This document shows positions 1-5,562 of a DNA stretch of 5,562 nucleotides, in pieces. The DNA is from Candidatus Heimdallarchaeota archaeon. GTDB lineage: Archaea; Asgardarchaeota; Heimdallarchaeia; Heimdallarchaeales; Heimdallarchaeaceae. Positions within the stretch are counted from its first letter, which is position 1. Every line of letters begins with the position of its first letter. The notes beneath the pieces were generated by a model, which saw only the letters and a list, made by a program, of their open reading frames with translations, was not told the DNA's origin and did not search any database. The stretch covers positions 1 through 5,562 of the forward strand of contig JAGLTP010000468.1 of the NCBI GenBank assembly GCA_023135215.1. Direction: 5' to 3'. A program made the position numbers and the translations under genes.

Positions 1-1
1 A

Positions 2-1108
2 AGAGAAGAATGTATTAATCACTGTCTAGAAAAAGAACAAAGTCGTGACTTTAGCGAATACTACAAAGGCTATTTGGTTGGTATGTCAACAGGTACAAGT
101 GGTAATAGAGGGCTCGAATTTGTTTCTAAAATGGAAGCTTTCTTGATGCAATTGTTAGTTTTCTTTCGATTTCCTTTCCCTAAAACTAGAAAAGTTCATC
201 TAGCTTTTATTCTACGTGTTTTCTCCCCAGGTTTTGGACATAATGGGCGGAAAATCCGTATAACTTATGTAAGCCCTCTAGATACCATAGAATCTATAGT
301 TGGAAAACTAAATACACTTAATCCAAATTTAATCTCAGGACCACCTTCAGTTTTGCAAGTGTTAGCAAGAGCAAAGAAGGATGGATTATTGAAAGTTTCT
401 CCGTTACTTATTATCTCTTATGGAGAAGTACTCTCATCAAATGTGAAGAAAACTGTGGAGAAGGACTTCAGTTGTTCAGTTGTAGAGGTCTACAAATCAT
501 CAGAGAGTTTTATTGCTCTGCCCTGTAAGGATGGAAAATTGCACATTAATGAAGACACAACTTTTGTCGAAGTTTTAGATAAGAATAATGAACCTGTTAA
601 ACCCGGAAAACCTGGTTTTGTTGTTGTAACTGATCTCATTAAACGTAAGACCCCAATTATTAGATACAAACTTAATGATTTAATCACTATAGATTCAGAA
701 CCTTGTTCTTGTGGTTCTAAATTCCGCGTAATCAAACAGGTTCATGGTCGAGCCGACGATATCATACTTGGCAAAAAAATCAATGGTGATGAACTGCAAT
801 TTATTTTACCTGATTATATTCGTAGATCTATAATCAGTTCCTCAGAATATATTGAGGAATATAATGCGATACAAACTTCTCCAACTAATTTAACTGTTAA
901 ACTTCAAATAAAGTCTGAACTAGAAAAGAGTTCGAAGAAAGAGACATTCGTTTTAGATATTGAGAAATCTATCCAAGAGAATATTTCAAATATCTTCTTA
1001 AAACATAAAAGCAAGATTCCAGATCTTGAGTTCATTTATACTACAATTGCTCACGATTTTGATACAAAACTAAGAAGAATAAAAAGAACTTTCAAAGAAG
1101 ATTTTTAA
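2..1108 (+). CDS. PaaK/CapK/F390-synthetase-related adenylate-forming enzyme, 5'-truncated by the window edge
   Basis: This is the C-terminal 368 residues of an ANL-superfamily adenylate-forming enzyme. Such enzymes activate a carboxylate with ATP as acyl-AMP and often pass it to CoA; the substrate here is unknown. The frame has no stop back to base 2, so the TTG at 74 is internal and the true start lies upstream. Counting from base 2, the nucleotide-binding loop STGTSGNRG is at 29-37, SGPPSVLQVLA at 112-122, YGEVL at 140-144, VYKSSES at 163-169 (the usual Y-G-x-T-E site), LHINED at 180-185, RYKLNDLI at 221-228, CSCGS at 235-239, GRADDII at 249-255 and KLRRIKR at 356-362, where the C-terminal catalytic lysine would be expected. 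LHINED, RYxLND, CxCGS and GRxDD together fit the F390-synthetase-related clade better than classic phenylacetate-CoA ligase. PaaK-like proteins are usually a little over 400 residues, so some tens of residues are probably missing. The membrane acyltransferase gene follows 33 bases later on the same strand. Family assignment is firm; substrate is not. Confidence 0.88.
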   Translation, partial: REECINHCLEKEQSRDFSEYYKGYLVGMSTGTSGNRGLEFVSKMEAFLMQLLVFFRFPFPKTRKVHLAFILRVFSPGFGHNGRKIRITYVSPLDTIESIVGKLNTLNPNLISGPPSVLQVLARAKKDGLLKVSPLLIISYGEVLSSNVKKTVEKDFSCSVVEVYKSSESFIALPCKDGKLHINEDTTFVEVLDKNNEPVKPGKPGFVVVTDLIKRKTPIIRYKLNDLITIDSEPCSCGSKFRVIKQVHGRADDIILGKKINGDELQFILPDYIRRSIISSSEYIEEYNAIQTSPTNLTVKLQIKSELEKSSKKETFVLDIEKSIQENISNIFLKHKSKIPDLEFIYTTIAHDFDTKLRRIKRTFKEDF

Positions 1109-1112
1109 ATTA
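1102..1112 (+). promoter_or_regulatory. Possible TATA box for the membrane acyltransferase gene
   Basis: The AT-rich string tttttaaatta overlaps the stop codon of the preceding gene. Its centre is about 35 bases before the ATG at 1142, so archaeal spacing (start site about 25 bases downstream) would give a leader of roughly 10 bases. No Shine-Dalgarno sequence is visible before that ATG. The gene could instead, or also, be read through from the upstream ligase gene. In such AT-rich DNA a match of this kind is weak. Confidence 0.3.
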
Positions 1113-1141
1113 GTAAAATGTGGATTTAATATTGACCACAT

Positions 1142-2476
1142 ATGACAAATTCCGATTCAAATGTTTTAACTACTTCAAATGTTGAACCTCCTTCTGAAGA
1201 CTTAAGGAAAACACAACGTTGGTTCTTTTTTGATTATATTCGTGCGATCGGTATTATATTGATTATTTTTATTCATGGAATAGTCTACCATTATGGCTTA
1301 ATTCAATCATTGGATCTGGAGAATCTAAATCCGTTTTTTATGATAATTTATGTGGTTCTTAATTGGGCTGGTTTATTTGCATTCATTTCTGCAATTGTAA
1401 ACACTTACTCTAGCTTTAAACGTTTAGAAAATAATTTTAGAAACAAAGTATCAAAACCTTCTTGGAAGGCTTTTGGAATGAGATGGATTTTTCTAGGAGT
1501 CTTTTTCTTAATTATGAATATCGCATACAATTATCTTGTCGGTCCCTTTCAGCTTGATCTAGCAACAGGAGACATTAGTCATTCACTTTTGCCAGGATTA
1601 ATTAGAACAGGTCAATTTTACTCCGTTGCTCCTGCAAAAATATTACAAGGTTCTGTTTTTTCGATGCTTGGTTGGAATTTGATTATTATGGGTATATTCT
1701 TTACTTTGCTCTTCAAAAATGAACAAAAATTCCGAGAGAAAAGGAGAAGGATTATCCTATTGATTCTTGGTATAGTAATTATATTGATATCATTTTTGAG
1801 AATATATCTCTATGATGATTTCAGCAATGCAATCGATGGTGGAAATTATTTTGTTGCATTTCTTATTGATATTGTAGCAGGAAATTATTTTCCAATATTA
1901 CCTTATCTTGGGTTTGGACTTATAGGTGCTTATTTTGGTTTAATCCTAACAGATAATCCATCAAAAAAGAAAATAAGAAGGTTGATTTGGATAGGTGTTG
2001 GATGGATTGTTGCAGCGATTATAGCTTTCATCATACCTGATTCAGTCTATGAGAGTTTAGGATTGTTAGATGATATTTTCTTTGACTACATAATTGTAAT
2101 GTTTGAAATTGGATTCTTTATAGTTGTAGGGATACCGTTACTGTTGCTCTTTTTCAACAAGAGAGGAGATAAGACAAATCCTTCAAATAGAAATAAGAAG
2201 AAAATTTCAACAATATTTCTAAGGTTTAGCACTAATTCTCTGACCTTTTTCTTGTTAGAGAGACCAATTTCAGAAACCTTTGCATTGATCCTGAATCTTA
2301 TTATCCCTGGTTGGAATAATTATATCTGGACTTGCATTCTATATGGTCTATTTCTGATATTATTCTGGTTCATCATTGCGTTTATATGGAATTTGTTTGA
2401 TTTCAAAGGTTCATTCGAATGGTTACTCTTGAAATTCTTCAAAATATCTAAATATCAAACAGATAAGAAATACTGA
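1142..2476 (+). CDS. Multi-pass membrane acyltransferase-like protein (HGSNAT/DUF1624/YeiB/AT3 type)
   Basis: This 444-residue integral membrane protein probably transfers or transports acyl groups to a membrane-associated glycan or lipid. After a polar N-terminus (1-26), the first helix carries FDYIRAIGIILIIFIH at 30-45, giving R34-x10-H45. That is the R-x10-H signature of the acyltransferase-3/HGSNAT transmembrane fold, where the histidine is functionally important. I count about ten hydrophobic segments, near 28-52, 64-87, 113-133, 168-191, 203-222, 236-247, 252-269, 278-298, 313-338 and 394-418, plus a less clear one near 364-387. The stretch FPILPYLGFGLIGAYFG (250-266) resembles the conserved 'PxxPWxG..L.G' segment of DUF1624, and FEWLLLKFF (425-433) resembles the C-terminal 'GPLEWLWR' of YeiB/DUF418 proteins. 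ATG 1142 is the first possible start, since in-frame stops lie at 1127 and 1133. It follows the ligase gene by 33 bases, suggesting co-transcription and perhaps a shared acylation job. The fold call is reasonably good; donor and acceptor are unknown. Confidence 0.72.
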   Translation: MTNSDSNVLTTSNVEPPSEDLRKTQRWFFFDYIRAIGIILIIFIHGIVYHYGLIQSLDLENLNPFFMIIYVVLNWAGLFAFISAIVNTYSSFKRLENNFRNKVSKPSWKAFGMRWIFLGVFFLIMNIAYNYLVGPFQLDLATGDISHSLLPGLIRTGQFYSVAPAKILQGSVFSMLGWNLIIMGIFFTLLFKNEQKFREKRRRIILLILGIVIILISFLRIYLYDDFSNAIDGGNYFVAFLIDIVAGNYFPILPYLGFGLIGAYFGLILTDNPSKKKIRRLIWIGVGWIVAAIIAFIIPDSVYESLGLLDDIFFDYIIVMFEIGFFIVVGIPLLLLFFNKRGDKTNPSNRNKKKISTIFLRFSTNSLTFFLLERPISETFALILNLIIPGWNNYIWTCILYGLFLILFWFIIAFIWNLFDFKGSFEWLLLKFFKISKYQTDKKY

Positions 2477-2515
2477 AGTGAATTCAACTCAACTCTAAGC
2501 TTATTGGTTTGATAA

Positions 2516-3571
2516 TCAGAGCTGTTTCAAGTTCTTTTCTAGTTCTTCTATTTTGATCTTGTAACATTTTTCTGTTTGATGTCTTTTAAAACCCATTCTA
2601 TTATTAATTGACATCATGGGTGCATTAAAGTCTGCATTGCCAGTTTGGATATAGATTGATTTAGGAAGATTCTCTTTAATATAGAATAACATTTCAGCTT
2701 TCAACCATTTACCTAATCCTCTCCCTCTAAAACCTGGTTCTACTCCTGTTAATTCTTGAGCTACCCGATGGGGTGAATCAGGAGAAAAGATTATTTCTGT
2801 TAAACCGCTTAACTTGCCATCTTTTTCCTTCGTTACCATATTCCACCAATCGAAACCTCTTTCCTTGCGCTTTTCTTCACTCTTTCTCCATGTCTGTGGC
2901 GTTTCAACTGAAGGTGACCAAGCAGATTCACCAAAGGGAACAAGTTTCATTAATTCTGTATAAAGTGCAGTAAAATCTTCAATGATTTCATCAGGACATT
3001 CTTTAAATGATATAAGCTCAATTTCCTCTTCTTGACCCCTTTTTCGTCCTTCTTCAACCCATTCTTTCATTGAATCCCAGTCTGTTTCATCAAGATATAG
3101 TCTGTTAACACCTTCTTCAAGAGTGAACTCTGCTCCTATTTTCTCCAAGAATTCCCAACCTCTTTGAAAAGTGGTACAAGATTCAATAATGGTAATCAGT
3201 TTGTTTTGCTTTGTAATCTCAAGAGCTTCAAAAAGTAATTCCTTTTCAACTTCACTTTTTTTAAACTCTCTCAGAACATTGAGATTCATATAAAGGATGT
3301 GCTTATTTTTTTCAAATTCATGACTCTCTTCAGTAAAGTACAGCATATAGAGATTTGCTACTATTATATTTCGTTTCTCAAAAAAAAGAGCTTTTCTAAC
3401 TCTTACTTCTCCAGCTCGTTCAGCTTTAATTCTCTTCAGTTGAATATCTCTAGGTGTAAGAGGATCTTTAGGTGATTGTTCCTTCTGAAGCTTATCGAAG
3501 AAATCCACATATTTGTCCAATATTTTTTTTGGAGAGTTGTTTGGGTCAATATCAAGTACTCTGAAGGACAT
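2516..3571 (-). CDS. Tandem GNAT-fold N-acetyltransferase with degenerate N-terminal half
   Basis: A predicted soluble 351-residue protein that would transfer acetyl from acetyl-CoA to an amine; the substrate cannot be read from sequence. The C-terminal GNAT domain (about 185-340) has the acetyl-CoA loop TGVEPGFRGRGLGKWL at 275-290, with RGRGLG at 282-287, then NADFNAPMMSINNRMGF at 312-328, the usual 'N..M..iN..lGF' end of the fold. The N-terminal half (about 1-160) looks like a second GNAT domain: MNLNVLREFKKSEVEKELL (95-113) lies where the loop should be, and FLEKIGAEF (141-149) matches the usual end. It lacks the RGxG loop, so it is probably non-catalytic. Double GNAT proteins of similar size exist, such as mycothiol synthase, but I do not claim that function. 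A TTG at 3583 would add MYPH. I prefer the ATG at 3571 because a TATA-like box at 3598-3607 places transcription start within a few bases of it. The gene converges on the acyltransferase gene and diverges from the propeller gene. No signal peptide or membrane segment is seen. Confidence 0.85.
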   Translation of the reverse strand: MSFRVLDIDPNNSPKKILDKYVDFFDKLQKEQSPKDPLTPRDIQLKRIKAERAGEVRVRKALFFEKRNIIVANLYMLYFTEESHEFEKNKHILYMNLNVLREFKKSEVEKELLFEALEITKQNKLITIIESCTTFQRGWEFLEKIGAEFTLEEGVNRLYLDETDWDSMKEWVEEGRKRGQEEEIELISFKECPDEIIEDFTALYTELMKLVPFGESAWSPSVETPQTWRKSEEKRKERGFDWWNMVTKEKDGKLSGLTEIIFSPDSPHRVAQELTGVEPGFRGRGLGKWLKAEMLFYIKENLPKSIYIQTGNADFNAPMMSINNRMGFKRHQTEKCYKIKIEELEKNLKQL

Positions 3572-3597
3572 ATGCGGGTACAAACGAATCTATTGAT

Positions 3598-3607
3598 AAG
3601 TTTTAAG
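3598..3607 (-). promoter_or_regulatory. Likely TATA box for the GNAT gene
   Basis: On the minus strand this reads cttaaaactt, a fair archaeal box A. Its centre is about 31 bases before the ATG at 3571, so the transcript should begin about 5 bases before that codon. The mRNA would be nearly leaderless, which fits the absence of a Shine-Dalgarno sequence. The alternative TTG at 3583 would fall upstream of the predicted transcription start. Confidence 0.45.
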
Positions 3608-3674
3608 TTCAAAGATTGCTTTCCTTTTCAAGCTAATTGTGCAAGTTTCTTTAAGGATAACCTTTTCTTGTGAA

Positions 3675-3687
3675 CAATATTTTTAGG
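3675..3687 (+). promoter_or_regulatory. Possible TATA box for the propeller gene
   Basis: The AT-rich stretch caatatttttagg is centred about 38 bases before the TTG start at 3719 and would give a leader of about 11 bases. A second AT-rich stretch, tctttatttc at 3693-3702, is close enough to the start to imply a leaderless message. I cannot choose between them. No Shine-Dalgarno sequence precedes the TTG. The 147-base gap must serve both divergent genes. Confidence 0.28.
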
Positions 3688-3718
3688 TTTGGTTCTTTAT
3701 TTCTAATTTGGTGTCAAT

Positions 3719-5488
3719 TTGGAAAAGAAAGGAAAGATTCTATCTCTATTCTTTATTATGATATTGCTTTTAACTATGTCTAATTCAACTTCAGCAGAAA
3801 TTAACCATCAGAGTATTTACAAAAATTCAACAACATCTATAGATCGATCTTCTTGGTTCTGGCAGGATACAGAAGTTATTTCCGTTGATGCAACTATAAA
3901 CTCCAGATATCCAGAAGTTGCTATAGATTCAAAAAACAATATTCATATTGTATGGGAAGAGTGGACAGGGGGATATGATATTCACTATAGAATGTGGAAC
4001 TCTCAAACAAAAACTTGGTCAGATACTGTAAATATTGCTCCTCTATCTGGACTAGCCGAAAGACCATCTATTGCCATAGATCAGAATGATAACGTGCATG
4101 TTGTTTGGAACGATGACTATGATTATTATGGAACTTCTGGTTCTGAATGGGATATAGTCTATTCAATGAAACCTGCAGATTCAGATACCTGGACAGATGT
4201 TGAAGTCGTTTCTACTGAAAGTACAGGAGTTTCTGTCCTTCCAACTATAGATATTGACGGTTCTGGAAATCTACATGTTGTTTGGTATGATGGCACTGAT
4301 TATCTAAGCTGTGGAACTGATGCAGATGTATTCTACAAAAAATGGCATTCAGCTTCTTCTTCTTGGGGAACAACAGAAGTTGTTTCCACTGAAAGTTCTC
4401 TAATATCCTTTATACCAGAAGTATGTGCAACTGAAGATGGTTATGCTTTTGTTACTTGGAATGATGATACTAATTATGATGGATGTGGAGTAGACCAAGA
4501 CATTTTCTTTAAAAGAAGAGGTCCTTCTGGAACCTGGTCTTCAACTGAAGTAATTTCGTGGTTATCTGGAGATCAAAGTGAATATGTAGATATTGATTGT
4601 GATTCAGATGGTAAAATTCACATTGTTTGGAATGACTATGCAGATATGAAAGATTCTGGTTCTGATATTGATGTATTCTATAGCTACTATGATCCTAACT
4701 TATCTACATGGTTTGAGCCTGAAGTTGTTTCCGAAGTAAGTACAATGTCTAGCTCTCAAGCTACTATTAATGTTGATGCAAAAGGCGATATTCACATTCT
4801 GTGGCATGATACTGTTCCTTATGGAGGAAGTGGCAGTGATTATGATGTATTATATATCAACAAAGATGTATCAACACACACATGGTCTTCTACATTTGTT
4901 GTTTCTTCAGATAACACTGGAGATTCTTATTATCCTGAGCTTAAAACAGATGAGTTTGGTTATCTACATGTGATCTGGGTAGATAATATGGATTATATGA
5001 GCGCAGGGACTGATACAGACATCTTCTATAAGAAATTTGTTGGACCACCTGGGAATCCTGTTCTCTCTTCAATTATTCCAAATCCTTCTCCATCAGGCAA
5101 TCTAACTTTGGAATGGAATGATGTTTTGGGAGCTGAAGAGTATGTAGTTTATAATTCCTCCTCTTATATAACAGATATTTCAGGATTAATCCCTATTACT
5201 TCTATCACTGAAAATAACTACACTGATTCAATCAATATGCCTGGGGTTTACTATTATGCAGTTGTTGCGAGCAATGAATGGGGAGATAGTGATCTATCTA
5301 ATATAGAAGCAATTGAAATCTTTATTCCAGAAATTCCACAAGGTTTCTTTGAATCACTTGATTTAGGTCAAATATTAGTCTTTGGTGGTATTATTTTAGG
5401 GCTACAGCTTATATTCTCATTAATCACTTATACTCTCATAAGCAACAAAATTCAATCACTTGACAAACCTAAGAAAGGGAAAAAGTAG
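3719..5488 (+). CDS. Secreted, membrane-anchored seven-bladed beta-propeller protein with Fn3-like domain
   Basis: A 589-residue surface protein with no visible catalytic motif; binding or adhesion is the likeliest role. Residues 1-26 form a signal peptide: KKGK, a hydrophobic core to about 20, and likely cleavage after TSA at 24-26. Seven repeats follow, with core tryptophans W79, W130, W189, W247, W304, W362 and W420. Each repeat reads roughly 'P.I.ID..G.LHVVW.D', an Asp/Gly-rich loop, 'D(V/I)FYK', then 'TW..TEVVS'. An Fn3-like domain (about 443-535) contains NLTLEW and GVYYYAVVASNEWGDS. One membrane helix (about 550-574) precedes a lysine-rich tail ending KPKKGKK. Propeller and Fn3 should therefore face outward and the tail the cytoplasm. 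N-glycosylation sequons lie at N36, N327, N461, N479 and N500. The start is TTG: an in-frame stop lies at 3704, and the next ATG would remove part of the signal peptide. The canonical sialidase Asp-box is absent, so I do not call it a sialidase. The build resembles Asgard archaeal surface proteins. Confidence 0.85.
   Translation: MEKKGKILSLFFIMILLLTMSNSTSAEINHQSIYKNSTTSIDRSSWFWQDTEVISVDATINSRYPEVAIDSKNNIHIVWEEWTGGYDIHYRMWNSQTKTWSDTVNIAPLSGLAERPSIAIDQNDNVHVVWNDDYDYYGTSGSEWDIVYSMKPADSDTWTDVEVVSTESTGVSVLPTIDIDGSGNLHVVWYDGTDYLSCGTDADVFYKKWHSASSSWGTTEVVSTESSLISFIPEVCATEDGYAFVTWNDDTNYDGCGVDQDIFFKRRGPSGTWSSTEVISWLSGDQSEYVDIDCDSDGKIHIVWNDYADMKDSGSDIDVFYSYYDPNLSTWFEPEVVSEVSTMSSSQATINVDAKGDIHILWHDTVPYGGSGSDYDVLYINKDVSTHTWSSTFVVSSDNTGDSYYPELKTDEFGYLHVIWVDNMDYMSAGTDTDIFYKKFVGPPGNPVLSSIIPNPSPSGNLTLEWNDVLGAEEYVVYNSSSYITDISGLIPITSITENNYTDSINMPGVYYYAVVASNEWGDSDLSNIEAIEIFIPEIPQGFFESLDLGQILVFGGIILGLQLIFSLITYTLISNKIQSLDKPKKGKK
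3854..5038 (+). repeat. Seven tandem propeller-blade repeats of about 58 codons inside the surface-protein gene
   Basis: The repeats cover residues 46-440. The distances between successive core tryptophans are 51, 59, 58, 57, 58 and 58 residues, so the unit is about 174 bases. The first blade is shorter because its loop (EEWTGGYD, 80-87) lacks the 6-8 extra residues found in the others. Repeats are alike in protein sequence but diverged at DNA level, with only short shared strings around the '(I/L)H(I/V)VW' codons. They therefore look like an old internal duplication rather than a recent expansion. Confidence 0.85.
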
Positions 5489-5508
5489 TTCCCTCCTTCT
5501 TACTTCTT
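5476..5508 (+). terminator. Possible hairpin and pyrimidine-rich terminator spanning the propeller stop codon
   Basis: AGGGAA at 5476-5481 can pair with TTCCCT at 5489-5494 around a 7-base loop that contains the TAG stop codon. A pyrimidine-rich run, ccttcttacttctt, follows at 5495-5508. Archaeal termination depends mainly on U-rich tracts, and this one is broken by C residues and one A. The stem is only 6 bp, so this is suggestive only. Confidence 0.35.
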
Positions 5509-5562
5509 AGATCTCCGATAAAGAATTTTCAAATATGTGACTATTACTTATGATTTCTTTAG

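Noticed and set aside
74..76. TTG as the start of the adenylate-forming enzyme
   Set aside because: The frame stays open to base 2 and the codons before the TTG read as normal protein. The TTG lies only a few residues before the nucleotide-binding loop, so starting there would remove the front of the fold.
490..735. Minus-strand open frame of 81 codons
   Set aside because: It lies wholly inside the well-conserved ligase gene, antisense to its RYKLND and CSCG region, and shows no family features.
2773..2973. Plus-strand open frame of 66 codons
   Set aside because: It is antisense inside the GNAT catalytic domain, with no promoter or recognisable protein content.
3476..3673. Plus-strand open frame reaching into the divergent intergenic region
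   Set aside because: Half of it is antisense to the GNAT N-terminus and it runs through the GNAT promoter. The translation has no recognisable domain or signal.
4770..4973. Plus-strand open frame of 67 codons within the propeller gene
   Set aside because: It is an out-of-frame shadow of propeller repeats 6 and 7. Its hydrophobic look comes from reading the T-rich repeat codons in another frame.
3854..5038. CRISPR-like or recent DNA tandem array
   Set aside because: The periodicity of about 174 bases follows the protein repeat. The units differ widely at DNA level and there are no identical repeats with spacers.
3719..5488. Sialidase (BNR/Asp-box) enzyme
   Set aside because: The repeats are propeller-like, but the canonical S-x-D-x-G-x-T-W Asp-box and a sialidase arginine triad are not evident.
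5507..5560. Possible C-terminal end of a minus-strand gene entering from the right edge
   Set aside because: One minus-strand frame is open for 17 codons before a TAA, but such a run is expected by chance and its residues show nothing recognisable.

Overview
The window is AT-rich, densely packed DNA that reads as archaeal. Starts lack clear Shine-Dalgarno sequences, one gene begins at TTG, and AT-rich TATA-like boxes sit about 25-35 bases before several starts, as expected for leaderless or short-leader archaeal transcripts. The last gene is a signal peptide, beta-propeller, Fn3-like domain, C-terminal membrane helix and lysine tail. That build, and the wording of its Fn3-like part, resemble secreted proteins of Asgard archaea (Loki-/Heimdall-type lineages). 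The lineage is inferred from style, not proven.

Layout: (1) At 1-1108 (+) is the 3' part of an adenylate-forming enzyme of the PaaK/CapK/F390-synthetase-related family, open at the left edge. (2) At 1142-2476 (+), 33 bases downstream, is a multi-pass membrane acyltransferase-like protein with an R-x10-H motif in its first helix (HGSNAT/DUF1624/YeiB/AT3 type). (3) At 2516-3571 (-) is a double GNAT-fold acetyltransferase whose C-terminal half keeps the acetyl-CoA loop. It converges on gene 2 with a 39-base gap. (4) At 3719-5488 (+), divergent from gene 3 across 147 bases, is a cell-surface seven-bladed beta-propeller protein. The last 74 bases hold a possible terminator and no supportable gene.

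Genes 1 and 2 may work together: one activates a carboxylic acid as acyl-adenylate or acyl-CoA, the other moves an acyl group onto or across a membrane glycan or lipid. This rests on adjacency and family chemistry only. The GNAT and propeller genes share a divergent promoter region but no evident pathway. I see no RNA genes, CRISPR array, insertion sequence, or sign of a defence or other multi-gene mobile system. The most original material is in the propeller protein: its seven-fold register, the apparent closure of the ring by the N-terminus, and two cysteine pairs each exactly one blade apart.
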